Shown here piece by piece: positions 1-9,341 of a stretch of DNA of 20,020 nucleotides. The position numbers and the translations under genes are program-made. Each line of letters begins with the position of its first letter. Within the stretch, counting starts at the first letter, position 1. Under the pieces are notes generated by a model that ran no database searches, had not been told where the DNA came from, and saw only the letters and a list, made by a program, of their open reading frames with translations. Source of the stretch: Larix sibirica (Eukaryota; Streptophyta; Pinopsida; Pinales; Pinaceae); assembly GCA_004151065.3 (NCBI GenBank), contig NWUY0300102806.1:1-20020 (forward strand), given 5' to 3'.

Positions 1-420
1 AGACAATCAGCAAGGGAGTTTTCCTTTCTTCTGACATGTTGAAAAATGATGGACCTTGTTTGAGAGAGAAGGTTTGCAAGGATGTGCAAGCCTTGCTCGA
101 GCCTCTAGCTGGGAGAGAACTTTGAAGCTTGGGAGACATTGAGGAGACGAGTGGCCATGGTAAGAATGATTTGAGAGTCTCCTTCAACAATGAACAGTAG
201 GAGATTATCCGAGACGGCCAAAGAAATTCCTTTTGAGAGTCTGTCTAGTTCATCTGCATAGTTGCTGTCGTACCCAATAGAGCCGTAATATACCTTCAGA
301 ATGGAGCCCGAAGAATTTATGAACACTCCCCCAAAGCCTACTTCGCTAGGATTCCCTTTGGAAGCCCCATCAAAGTTGAGTTTAAGAAAGCCATCAGGGG
401 GGGCTCCAAGAGTCCGGGCT
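1..420 (-). pseudogene. LINE-A ORF2 C-terminus: RNase H domain (partial)
   Basis: This is a plant RVT_3-type RNase H, which would remove the RNA strand after cDNA synthesis. Reading leftwards from about 392, I see LKLNFDGASKGNP with the first catalytic Asp. An acidic position follows in YADELDRLSKGI, then EGDSQIIL with the third acidic residue. After one in-frame TAG at 105-107 the same frame continues with IIFQHVRRKENSLADCL, the His/Asn/Ala-Asp closing motif, right up to base 1. Only one nonsense codon therefore interrupts the domain inside the window. Its frame differs from that of the zf-RVT stretch, so there is at least one indel between about 420 and 527, where the linker switches frame. 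The domain is cut by the window edge. Confidence 0.88.
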
Positions 421-526
421 TGAGGGGGTCGAGGGAAGAGGCTTGGGAGTAGTAGAGGCCATAGTTTTCCAAAAATACCATCTTTTCAGTATATCAATTT
501 CTGACTGAGTGATGGGAGAGTCTAAG

Positions 527-1111
527 TCATACCAAGTTTTCAAAAGAAGAGTCTCCTGAATATGTCTGTCTGGAAATTGAATCCCATATCACCGAGACTT
601 GCCTCTTTTTGTCTTCCAAAATTCTTCTATTTCTTTCCAACCATATGTTCAAAACCATGAATCCTAGTATAAGGGCCCACAGCCTATTCAAGAGGCCACA
701 GTTGAAAGGGTTTTCTTTCCACTGTTGCAGCATGAGGACAATATTTCTCCTGGCTCTGTTAGATCTTCTACATCTGGCTATCACCATGTCCCAGAGCTCA
801 CTAGCTATGTCACAGGTGTCAAGAAGATGGTCAATGGTTTCTTCTTGGGCACCGCACATAACACAGATCGACGGCCCCTGGAAGCCTCTTTTCAATAGAT
901 TGTCCCAAGTGAGGATTCTACGATGAGTGAGCAACCATAGGAAGGTCAAAATTTTTGGCCAGAGGTCAGATCCCCAAATTCTTCCCCAGAGTGGTTCAAG
1001 ATCCACGTCTTTCCTTTGAGTCATTAGGTGGTAAGCTTCCTTAATCGTAAAGGTTCCTTTCGACCTGTGCCCCCATCTAATAATGTCAGGTCCCTGAGTA
1101 TTGTGGATTTT
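527..1111 (-). pseudogene. LINE-A ORF2: zf-RVT zinc-binding region
   Basis: This region links RT and RNase H in plant LINE ORF2 proteins. Just after the RT-thumb stretch the frame reads IRWGHRSKGTFTIKEAYHL, then WPKILTFLWLLTHRRILTWD and LLKRGFQGPSICVMC. The zinc motif follows as C-x2-C (ICVMC) and H-x3-C (DHLLDTC), so all four ligands are present. The frame is the same as the upstream RT segment, separated from it only by a TGA at 1112-1114. It ends at a stop at 527-529. Immediately beyond, another frame continues with TWYDLDSPITQSEIDILKRW, which marks a frameshift. Confidence 0.85.
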
Positions 1112-3260
1112 TCATCTTTGTAACTCCTTCCAGAGATCATCAACCTGTCCTGTGAAGCCCCTGAGCGTGGGAGCCTTCCATCTTCTAAAGGGAGAATTAT
1201 TATAGAGTGTCCATAAGTCTTGCACCTTTAGGCTCTCTTTATTCTGCATGAAAGTCTTAAGTTCCAGTGAATCATTTTTATTGCATAAGCTAGGCATTTG
1301 TTGCCATGAGTCAAACAAAAAATTCACATGGTCCCCCTCTCTGAGTTCCCAAAAACTGTGTTGTTTAATTAAGGCTCTTTGGCAATTGGTTGCTCTCCAG
1401 ATAAGGGAACCCGGTGGGTCCATATCATAGTGAATGAGTTGAGAGGTGGACCAGCTAGGAGCATATTTCAAATTCCGGAGTTTGGCCCATGGGGGAGCAT
1501 TCTTGGATACCCAACTCCACCAATTTTTTTCTGAAAGAATCTCAATGTTTATCTCCGGATCCCGAATTCCTAGGCCCCCTTCCCACTTTGGAAGGCAAAC
1601 TGTCTGCCAGTTGACAAGGGCCCACTTGTGGTGGTTGTTGTCCCCTCCCCAAAGGAAAGAGCGTTGCAACTTTTTGATACACTTAAGGACCCATTTGGGG
1701 GCAGCGAGGACAGAAAAAAGATAGAGAGGCATAGACTGGAGAACATATTTAAGAAGAGTTAAATGGCTGGCTAAGTTCAGGGTTCTGATAGTCCAAGAAG
1801 AGATTTTTCTTTCAAGTTTGTCCAGGAGTTCTCTCCAGGAGGAATGTTTAATGGTTGAGTCAGTGAGAGGTGCACCCAAGTTTTTGGAGGGGAGAGAGGA
1901 AGCAGAGAAGCCAAGGATGCGGGTCACATTGCGCTGAGAGATAACATCTGTGTTAAAGAAGAAAATTTGGGATTTGTCTAGATTAATGGTAGTTCTGGAG
2001 GCTTCCAAGAAAAGGTGAAGGACTTTTTTTAACTTGCGGGCTTCCTGGACTGAGGGGTGGCCAAAAAGAAGGTTGTCATCGACAAATTGTTGGTAATCTA
2101 AGGGGGAGATGTTGTAAGGGGAGAGACCTCTAATGTACCCAGTGTTAACCTCTACATTTATCATTTAGCCCAATCCTTACGCCATGAGAATGAAGAGAAA
2201 GGGTGAAAGAGGATCTCCTTGACTGATACCTCTGGAGGGGGATAAAGTAGCAGACGGGGAGCCATTAACTAAGATGAAGAAGAAGGCAGAGGAGGTGAGG
2301 GTGAGGATCCAACGAGTCTAGTTCCGACTGAATCCAAAACCTAGAATCATTTTTCAATAAACTCCCAACTAAGTTTGTCAAAGGCCTTAGAGAGATCCAA
2401 CATGATGAGCATGCCGGGGGTTTTAGTGACCTTCAAGGAATGAGTGACTTCATGGGCAAGGATGATGCCATCCAGGATCTGACGTCCTTCAATGTAGCCA
2501 TTTTGCTCAGGGAAGATAAGCATCGGTAGGAGAGGCTTGATCTTGTTAGCAATCACTTTTGTGATGATTTTGTAAATAACATTGCAAAGGGAAATAGGTC
2601 TGAAATTACAAGGTTGAGCAAATCCATTTTCCTTTGGAATGAGTGTGAGGAAAGTTGCGTTGAGGGCTGGAAGAACCCATTTTTTTCCTTGTATTCCTCC
2701 ACCAGCTCCAACACCTCTTGCTTTAGTAGATCCCAACAGTGATGGAAGAAGTTGATGGTGAAGCCGTCAGGTCCCGGAGCTTTTCCTTCCACCATCTGAT
2801 TTACAATTGATTCCACTTCTTGGAGAGAGATGGGCTTAATTAGGGCGGTGTTGTGCTCATCATTAATAATTTTTGGGATCTTGGTTGTGACCTGAACAAT
2901 TTCTTGAGTCCTTGAGGGGGCAGTTTCCGTTAGAAGATATTTGTAGAAGCGAACCACCTCATGTTCGATGTCCGCATGGTCTTCTAGATGTGTTCCATCC
3001 TCATCCTTGAGAGTGGAGATGTGGTTGTTCATGCGGTGTTGAATGGTAGTACGATGAAAGAAGGATGTGTTGCGCTCACCCTCTTTTAACCATTGAGCTC
3101 TCGATTTTTGTCTCCACAGGATCTCCTCCTTCTCACAACGCTTGTCCAATTGGTTCAAGATCTCTTTTTCCTTGATTTTGAGTGCTTCAGAGAGGCCCCG
3201 AGTCATTTTGATTTCTTGTATCTTCTCCATCTCTTTTTCCAATTTGCTTAGATTTAAAGA
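1112..3260 (-). pseudogene. LINE-A ORF2: reverse transcriptase domain
   Basis: This is the RT core, split over three frames. Fingers: GKAPGPDGFTINFFHHCW near 2750-2800, then LTLIPKE and FRPISLCNVIYK near 2570-2640. Motif A is LDLSKAFDKLSW near 2370-2400. A one-base loss in an A-run near 2347 shifts the frame. It then reads SRGISQGDPLSPFLFILMA (motif B region, about 2175-2235). Motif C is FVDD, its two aspartates at about 2075-2080. The thumb has WTIRTLNLASHLTLLKYVL and FLWGG, followed by WEGGLGIRDPEIN. Nonsense codons lie at 2318-2320 (TAG), 2177-2179 (TAA), 2165-2167 (TAA) and 1112-1114 (TGA). Upstream frame changes lie near 3240 and near 2690. Both catalytic aspartates remain, but the reading frame does not. 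Confidence 0.92.
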
Positions 3261-4164
3261 TATTGCCAAAAGTATCATGGTTCCAACTTCTGAGTTTGGC
3301 TCTTAGAATTTTTAGTTTTTGTTGCATTTTAGCCATCTTAGAACGACCATCCACCTGCATACCCATCCACCAGGAGTGGATAATGTCTTGGAAATCAGGA
3401 TGAGAGAGCCAGAAATTTTCAAAATGGAAGGGGCGGAGGAGCTTTGTTCCCACGCATTGATAGGAGAGTGAAATGTGCCAATGATCTGATCCTGCTGCAG
3501 GAAGGTTGGAGGCAATCAAGAGGCTTCCTAAGTCGATAACATGTTCTGAGACTAGGAAGCAATCCAAGCGCTTAGTGATCCGCTTATCTCCTCCCTGACG
3601 ATTGTTGCAGGTAACAAATCCTTGAGAGGTGTTGAGATCCACCAGGTTGCAGCTGTTGATGAAGGTTTTGAAACCTGAGTCCTCATTGAAAAGAGTATTT
3701 CTGCCTCCTTTCTTCTCCTGTAAGGAGGTGATCAAGTTGAAGTCGCCTCCAAAGATGAGAGGGGAGTCATGGTGTTGGGAAGTGAACCAATTCAAATAAT
3801 CAATCAAATGGAGTTTGAGGGTAGGGGATTGGGGCCCATAGACATTCAACAAGTGCCCATGAATACTAGTTCCAATGAGGTGGAAAGAGGCTGAGAGGGA
3901 GTGAGCAGTTGAGGAGAAGTCCCCTAGTGAAATGAGGGTGGGATTCAAAGCAATGGTTAGGCCTCCTGAGGCTCCAGTGGTGTCAATCTCCATACTATGG
4001 CAGCCTTTCCACAGTTTGGCCATGAGGTTTTGGAAAGTGTAACTGGAGCACTTTGTCTCCTGCGGGAAGAGGACATAAGGCAGACCTTGAAGGATTTTCC
4101 ATTTTAGCATTCTATGTTTTGAGGTTCCGTTCAGGCATCTTACATTCCATGAAATAAGCTTCAT
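3187..4164 (-). pseudogene. LINE-A ORF2 N-terminus: APE-like endonuclease domain
   Basis: This exonuclease-endonuclease-phosphatase fold domain nicks target DNA to prime reverse transcription. It is open for 325 codons from an ATG that is the natural ORF2 start (MKLISWNVRCLN). Catalytic landmarks are all present: Asn in SWN, Glu in FPQETK, Tyr in NVYGP, Asp/Asn in GGDFNLI, RLDCFLVS, and the closing SDH in GSDHWHISL. One conserved aromatic position appears changed (FVTCNN where FTWNN is usual). The last ~20 codons have slipped out of frame: the continuation KLEKEMEKIQEIKM is in another frame from about 3240. ORF1 stops 134 bp upstream at 4299. This is the best preserved part of the element. 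Confidence 0.93.
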
Positions 4165-4298
4165 TGGGAGACGGGGGAGAGGGTGGGGAAGAATTATGTT
4201 AACTACGCATATTGCCCTGACTCAACAAGCCTAGTTCCAAGTATGCTAACCCTTTGAAGATCCATCTTGCGGTCGCGCTTGTTGTTATCTTTTATAGA

Positions 4299-5702
4299 TT
4301 AGTGTTTGTCCTTTTGGGGTGTGTTGAGAACTCCCAATTTGTTCTGCCCCTTAGCACGAGCCAGAGCTTCCTTCAAGGGTCAAATCTGCCTTGGAGGGAT
4401 GGAACTGTATGCTTTCTTAGTGCATGCTTCTTCAAGGCCTAAGAGATCAAGGTCCCCTAGCTCGATCCCACCCATTTCTTCATCCATTAAAATCTCAGGG
4501 CCTGTGGTACTTTTTTGTGCAGGGGTTTCCATCTCATGCCTTTCGGCCGCTACTAGTATATCAAGGGGATTCGTCCATGGGGGGTTTGATGGATCGGCCA
4601 CTTGATCAGAGCATTGGACTTTGTGGATTTCCAGTTGAGAATGGGTGGGAACAAAAGCCTCTGTTCTTTCCCCTTCAGGAGGATTTTCTTGTGTTTATTC
4701 AAGAGCCGCAAATCTATTACTGGTAGCGGGCCTACCCGAAGCTTTTTCCTCTCGTGGTATGGGGGGTTTGCGGCCACGGCATCTTTTCTTACCTGTTTTT
4801 TAAAAACCCTCTTCATCTTTTTCTTTGGCTGATGGATCATTGGTTATGAACAGGTTCTGGGGGCAGTCCCGGTACAGATGTTTGTGTTCGTGACACTTAC
4901 GGCATCTAAAAGGTACATGCTCGTAGTCGAGAGATTGTATCCATTCAGCGTCGTCATGCATCAGAATGACAGAGTCTGGAAGGGCATGAGCAATGTGCAT
5001 GTAAACACAGATGCGAGCATAAGATTTGTACTTACTGATCTTTGTATGTTCACCCGATCTGACATAGCTATTGAGGGTGTTTCCTATGTCGCTAAGTGTC
5101 TCTTCATTCCAGTACTCCTGCAACAGGGAGTACATGCGAATCCACAGTGGTGCCCAGGTGAATTCTTCCTTGTCCAGGATGAATCTTTCCATCCAGTTGC
5201 AGAGGTACAATCCTGCAGAGTTAAAAAAGTACGGTCCTCCATCTTCAACTCTAGTTTTATCATCTAGTCGGTGGAAGATGATGGTGAAAAACCCTTTTGA
5301 TCCCAGTTGAAGATCAAAATGGGCTTTGGGTTTCCATTTACCTAAGATCCATCCTTTTAGGGCCTACTCAGTAGGTCAGATGCTAATGAATTTTCCAATG
5401 CGAGCATGGTCTCTCATTTTTTGGGCTCTTGCGTTAATGCGCTCTGCTGGAAGGGTGATGCATGGTCGTTCGGTCGTCTTGGCAATGCATGTTCTAGTAC
5501 CATGAGGGTTTGTTTTGGGCTCAGCTGCTTCGACTTCTTTGGATGGACTGGAAGGAATATCGAGCCCTAGGATGGGGATCTCCTCCAATCCAATCTTCAT
5601 CTTGACGACAAGGGGTTTCTGAGAGGGTATTAGATCCATGGCGAGAGTCGCTTGAGAGGAGTTGCCTGCTCCTGCTAGTGGGGTAGCCATGAGACCATCC
5701 AA
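4299..5702 (-). pseudogene. LINE-A ORF1: DUF4283-like, CCHC zinc-knuckle nucleic-acid-binding protein
   Basis: ORF1 of plant LINEs is thought to coat the element RNA. I can follow a single frame of 468 codons from an ATG at 5702 (a second ATG at 5690 gives MATPLAGAGNSS) to a TAA at 4299-4301. There are five in-frame nonsense codons (5376-5378, 5364-5366, 4800-4802, 4695-4697, 4380-4382) and no frameshift. The DUF4283-like part includes LKGWILGKWKPK, LGSKGFFTIIFHRLDD, LYLCNWMERF, WAPLWIRMYSLLQEYW and YARICVYMHI. It is followed by an intact C-x2-C-x4-H-x4-C knuckle at 4863-4904 (CRKCHEHKHLYRDC). The tail is basic then acidic, with SNRFAALE and ELGDLDLLGLEEA. Confidence 0.9.
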
Positions 5703-5924
5703 ACCCTGGGTAGGGCGGCTAGTGGCGGGGGAGATCCAAGGGTTTTAACCAGCTTGACCTAACACAACCGTTTGGAAATCGAGAAGTGAATGCATTCGGA
5801 GTCAAGAAATGTTACAGTTCTTCTTCTGTATTCATTGTTACATTAACATACTCATGAAGTATTACTTAACATACTCCCATACTACACTTGCCTTCCTTAT
5901 CAAGGTGGTAATAATTATCTTTTG
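5703..5924. other. LINE-A leader and flanking spacer
   Basis: From 5703 to about 5760-5800 the sequence is GC-richer than the flank and probably the LINE-A 5' leader. Beyond it the composition turns AT-rich. I found no coding region and cannot place the exact 5' end, because the partner target-site duplication lies outside the window. Confidence 0.4.
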
Positions 5925-5930
5925 CAAATA

Positions 5931-6115
5931 TTTTTTTTTTGTTCATTGAAGAATGCCAACACCTGATATTCTAGAGAATCAAGGTATGGCCAGAAATACA
6001 TCCATTCAAACAATACATAGTCAAAGTCAGCTCCCAAGGAGCAAGTGTTACAAAGCGAGATTTGAACCTAGGTGGGGAGGATAACAAAATTCCTCCCAAC
6101 CACCCGATCTACACT
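5931..6115 (-). mobile_element. SINE-A: tRNA-derived SINE with poly(A) tail
   Basis: Read on the minus strand, this has a degenerate RNA polymerase III A box (TAGATCGGGTGG, 6100-6111) and a good B box (GGTTCAAATCT, 6058-6068; 10 of 11 against GGTTCRANNCC). A SINE body follows, and the element ends in ten A residues (the T-run at 5931-5940 on the plus strand). A 10-bp direct repeat CAAATATTTT at 5925-5934 and 6116-6125 fits a short target-site duplication, though it overlaps the T-run and is low in complexity. The box spacing is that of a tRNA. It is too diverged in the anticodon region to be a tRNA gene. It shares its head with SINE-B. Confidence 0.72.
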
Positions 6116-6125
6116 CAAATATTTT

Positions 6126-6554
6126 GCCAATATCTTATTGAATATGAGATAAGCTTTTGTTTAATTTTGTTTTTTCACGTTAATATTTAACATTTTTCGT
6201 TTGAATTATGAAGCGCCCCTCAATGCAAAAAGTCAAAATTATATGTTGAATATGGCTTAAGTTTTTTCTTTACCACACTAATCAATAACCACTTTTTCAT
6301 CATACCTTTTAACTATCTATCACGGCTACACTATACATACACAATGACAAAAGAAGTTGTTGACATGGGAAGGCTTCCTCCATCATTTCAAAAATCTTTA
6401 TAATGTTTGGAAAATTCAATGTGCTTTCAAAGGGTGGTATAATAACATAGATGGTAAATGAGTGAAAGTTTTATAAAATTGTGTTAATTTTTATTTAATT
6501 ATTGTATCGATACAAGTGAGGTGTTTTATAGCTTGGGATGTGGTAGATCATTAT
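6126..6554. other. AT-rich intergenic DNA, nothing recognised
   Basis: This AT-rich stretch has frequent stops in all frames. I see no conserved protein motif, RNA gene or organised repeat in it. Confidence 0.5.
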
Positions 6555-6575
6555 ATGATGATGATGATGATGATG
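6555..6575. repeat. (ATG)7 microsatellite
   Basis: Seven perfect consecutive ATG trinucleotides lie in AT-rich non-coding DNA. This is a simple repeat likely to vary in length between individuals. Confidence 0.95.
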
Positions 6576-6586
6576 GTAATTAACGT

Positions 6587-6907
6587 TCACCAATTTTGGT
6601 TTATCAAATCTTTTAAAATATAACGCATCATTTGTTTTTTTTTTAGAATTTTATTTATGTGCTCAAAAAGCTTTAAGAGAAACATTCCTAAATCACCATA
6701 GTTGTGATGAGTTATAAGGTTAGGATGGTTAGTATTGTAACAAATATTCTCAAATTGTGCTTTGATATGGGTGTGCACAGGATAGTCTATCAGAAATAAA
6801 TTTTGATCTTCAACCATCTTAGTGTCAGAAATATGACAAATTCTTTCATCCCATGACATTTTAGGAATTGTCCAATGCCTTGTTTCACTATGGAGCTCAT
6901 GAAAAAA
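6587..6907 (-). pseudogene. Fragment of a retroelement-like protein C-terminus (tentative)
   Basis: A 90-codon open frame from ATG 6859 to 6587 reads back in frame to about 6905 with LHSETRHWTIPKMSWDERIC. The pattern RIC-x2-S, then VEDQNLFLIDYPVHTHIK, resembles the R-x-C-x2-C ... VEDE-x-HFLL-x-CP-x-Y-x2-IR block near the C-terminus of some non-LTR retroelement polyproteins. Here the second Cys is Ser, the His is Asn or Leu, and the last Cys is Tyr. After it come NYGDLGMFLLKLFEHINKIL and a lysine run. If the match is right, the zinc ligands are mostly lost and this is a relic of a retroelement family different from LINE-A, -B and -C. No RT motifs adjoin it. I rate this as plausible, not proven. 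Confidence 0.35.
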
Positions 6908-7362
6908 ATAAAATAAAACAGAGTTTCTTTTTATAAGTTTTAAAAGATAAGTAAAAACAAACCTTCAATATTGACTAGTGCAATCACATAAAATGCATTT
7001 CATACATGTTGATGGGCATATACCAATAACCTTTTTATCGGACAACATGTGTTTATGCACATCAATTATGCTTGATATATATCATCAATCAACGTACAAC
7101 AAACATATTTTATGTGAGTTTACTTGTTGAAATGTAAATTTGAGACATAAGAAAAGGGTTTGTGGGTGTGGGTATGCACGAGGGAAGGTGTTTCACCTCC
7201 AAAGTTTGTTTTCCTCTACCATCAAAAGGAATTAACACATGTCAAGTTATTGTGAGTCCACATTAATAGGATATGTTATCATTTATCCTAACAATAATAA
7301 TAGTGTCAATTCATTGACTTCTTTGATAGAAAAGGGAGAGAATATATGGGAAATTGTAATCA
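6908..7362. other. AT-rich intergenic DNA, nothing recognised
   Basis: There is no gene, tRNA or organised repeat that I can support here. Several short A- and T-runs are present. Confidence 0.5.
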
Positions 7363-7450
7363 ATTGGGTCTAGCCCGTGCGGTTGAGAGGAGTGTTATCC
7401 TCCACACCCAAGATCAATTCCTGCAAATGACATGTTCAGCTCTTAATGAT
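7363..7450 (+). mobile_element. SINE-B: tRNA-like SINE head
   Basis: The plus strand carries an A box-like TAGCCCGTGCGG at 7371-7382 and a B box-like AGATCAATTCC at 7411-7421, at tRNA-like spacing. The stretch between them (GGTTGAGAGGA then GTTATCCTCCACACCCA) closely matches the corresponding part of SINE-A read on its own strand, including GTTATCCTCC and CACC. The two are therefore related copies in opposite orientation. I cannot define the 3' end, tail or target-site duplication; the body may be truncated or too decayed. It is not a functional tRNA, because the arms do not pair convincingly. Confidence 0.55.
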
Positions 7451-7599
7451 TATGTTGTTGTGTTAGTATTAAGCCCTAAATAATCTAATTTACCTTATAA
7501 TGAAGTTTAAAATTATATATTTATATATTTAGAAGAAGTGAAAGAGCATGTATATTGTGAGTGCAAAGTTGTTGATCAAATAAATATTATGCTATCCAA

Positions 7600-7894
7600 C
7601 ATATCATAATTGATTTGTGTTGAATGTGGAATGTTGAATATATTCATTGTTAAAGGATATGCCCTATGTTGATTATGTTGGTTGTTGATAATTTTAACTG
7701 TGTTGATTAATGAAGGAATAACTATGTTGGTCATTGAAGGAGTTGTCTTACATTGATTATATTGACTATGTTGATAGAGTTGAAAATATTTATTTTTGAA
7801 TGAGTTAACTAACTAAGTTCACTATTGATGGAGGTAACTATGTTGATTATCGATTATGTTGACTATATTAAATGTTAAAGGATTTGCTTATGTT
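7600..7894. repeat. Left part of degenerate TATGTTGA-type repeat array
   Basis: Short variants of TATGTTGATTATGTTG, TGAAGGAGTT and GAGTTAACTA recur irregularly. The same words resume after LINE-B at 14790. The units are roughly 10-25 bp, heavily mutated, and mix into composite phrases such as TATGTTGATAGAGTTGA, which appears on both sides of LINE-B. I read the two blocks as one array cut by the insertion. Confidence 0.7.
7880..7894. repeat. Candidate target-site duplication of LINE-B, left copy
   Basis: GGATTTGCTTATGTT here matches GGAGTTGCTTATGTT at 14790-14804 in 14 of 15 positions, directly after the LINE-B poly(A). The shared word TTGCTTATGTT lacks the A of the array's usual TTGACTTATGTT. 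This argues that the two copies come from one target site rather than from general array similarity. Confidence 0.6.
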
Positions 7895-8038
7895 AGCCAT
7901 TAAGCACTTATTAGAATAGAAAGCAATGTTTATGATAATGTTTGATAAGGTAAGTTGATTATCTTCTCTATAGCTTGGGGTTTCTACATCTCATCCCATC
8001 TAGGGTTCATGCGACTACTTCCTATCTCCCCCTCGCCC

Positions 8039-9211
8039 ATGGCCTCTCCTTTGGACTCTAGGCCGGAGGAGGCCGCCTCTCTTGATGCTTGTTACAAAAG
8101 GGCTATCTCTGCAACTACGGTTGCTACTGAAATTTTTTATCTTAATCTTGACTCAAGGTTCGTCAAGTCCGCGGCGGCTCCTGAAGTCAAGCTCTCTTCC
8201 ACCTCGGCAAGAAACAAAAACATAGCCCTCTTGGAAAAAGGTTTAATAGGTCAGTTCACGGGGCTTTAGCCTTCCTCGAAAGCAATAAAAGTTTGGCTAA
8301 ACAATAATTGGAGGTTGTTGATCAAAGGAGAATTTATTCATTTTTTTGTGGCAAAGGTTTCTATGTCTTCATGTTCGAGTTCAAAGAGGACAAAGTCTTG
8401 ATTTTTCAAAATGGGCCATAGTTCATGGGCCCTAGAGGTATGTACTTGAATCAATGGATTGCTTCCTTCGACCCAAAAAAAGAAATCCCTTATGTTGTAC
8501 CATTTTGGGTAAATCTCCCCCACCGCCCGCTTCATTGGTGGGGGGATGAGGATCTTAAAGCTATTGGTAACTCTTTGGGTAAGTATATTGTTAAAGTTGA
8601 TCCAAAACCTCCCCTCTTCTCATGCGCCAGAATCTGTGTGGGAGTAGATTTGGAAAATGGCTTATTGGAGGAGATAAAACTTTCAATGTATGGCTGGAAC
8701 CATCTACAAAAATTGACTATGAGCAAATTCCTTTTAAATGCAAGTTTTTCCATGAAAATGGCCATTTTTCCCAAAAATGTGCAAAAAAGAAATCCCAAGA
8801 AGAGGAGATTAACAAGGATGGTTTGGAATGTAGTCACAAAAAGGGAAGAAACCTTGCAAAGAAGAACAAACCTACCCCCCTGCCCCACCTAAAGAAGGAC
8901 CCTCTATGAAAAAAATTTAGGCTCTAGCCAGCCAAGATCCAGGTCCTGAAGAAGAAGGAGAAATAAGGGAAGAAATATCAAAGGAGGTAGCAGAAGAGAA
9001 ACCGGTGCTAACAGAAATATGCTAAGAAGAAAATTACACATCAATCCTCCCAGTGCAGCCAATCATGGAAGTAAAGTGAGGAGCGTCAGGCTTGGTAACA
9101 AGATAAAGGTCCAAGTCCTCTTAGTAAAAAATGTCAGAATATAGGGAAGATGAAAAAGAGCCCCCAGGTAAGAAAGGAAGGAAACCTAATAGAATCCATA
9201 TAGAAGAGTAA
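8039..9211 (+). pseudogene. LINE-B ORF1: DUF4283-like, degenerate CCHC knuckle
   Basis: The start is ATG 8039 (MASPLDSRPEEAASL), which fits plant LINE ORF1 proteins; the frame upstream of it reads leader sequence. The DUF4283-like region spans about 8220-8680 with AIKVWLNNNW, KGFYVFMFEFKEDK, GPRGMYLNQWIASFDPKKE, VVPFWVNLPHRPLHWW and CARICVGVDLENGL. Stops at 8267-8269 and 8419-8421 (the latter in NGP-stop-FMGPRG, where Trp is usual) and frame changes near 8350 and 8680 break it. The knuckle at 8739-8780 reads CKFFHENGHFSQKC: the second Cys of C-x2-C-x4-H-x4-C is Phe. A Glu-rich tail follows (GPEEEGEIREEISKEVAEEK). The true end is uncertain; I take the stop at 9209-9211. Confidence 0.85.
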
Positions 9212-9341
9212 GCAGAGAAAGAAAAGGCAGAAGGAAAACAAACTTGTTTGGATCAACACTTAAAATATCATCAGGAAAGCAACCCACCAGAGCAAATGAG
9301 AATCAGAAGGAAAATAACACCTCTCTCATTCCTAGGAAATA

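Larger units (their letters stand above)
1..5790 (-). mobile_element. LINE-A: plant L1-like non-LTR retrotransposon, 3' end outside window
   Basis: On the minus strand the window reads, in order, an ORF1 (DUF4283-like region, CCHC knuckle), a 134-bp spacer, then ORF2 with endonuclease, reverse transcriptase, zf-RVT motif and RNase H. This is the standard order of plant L1-type LINEs. ORF2 is still in the RNase H domain at base 1, so the 3' UTR, poly(A) tail and one target-site duplication are outside. The 5' boundary is only approximate: ORF1 begins at 5702 and GC-richer leader-like sequence continues to about 5760-5800. The copy is dead, with nonsense codons in both ORFs and at least four frame changes in ORF2. 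Family identity rests on motifs I read directly, not on a database search. Confidence 0.93.

Noticed and set aside
609-926. 105-codon plus-strand open frame
   Set aside because: It is antisense to the LINE-A zf-RVT region, which carries clear C-x2-C and H-x3-C motifs on the minus strand.
4553-4840. 95-codon minus-strand open frame rich in Lys
   Set aside because: It is a shadow of LINE-A ORF1. The true frame (one stop at 4800-4802, one at 4695-4697) reads GRPATSNRFAALE and joins the flanking ORF1 segments without a shift.
7363-7430. tRNA gene
   Set aside because: A- and B-box-like words are present, but the arms do not pair into a cloverleaf. The sequence shares its head with SINE-A, so a SINE is the better reading.
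8532-8888. 118-codon minus-strand open frame
   Set aside because: It is antisense to LINE-B ORF1, where DUF4283-like and zinc-knuckle motifs are readable on the plus strand.
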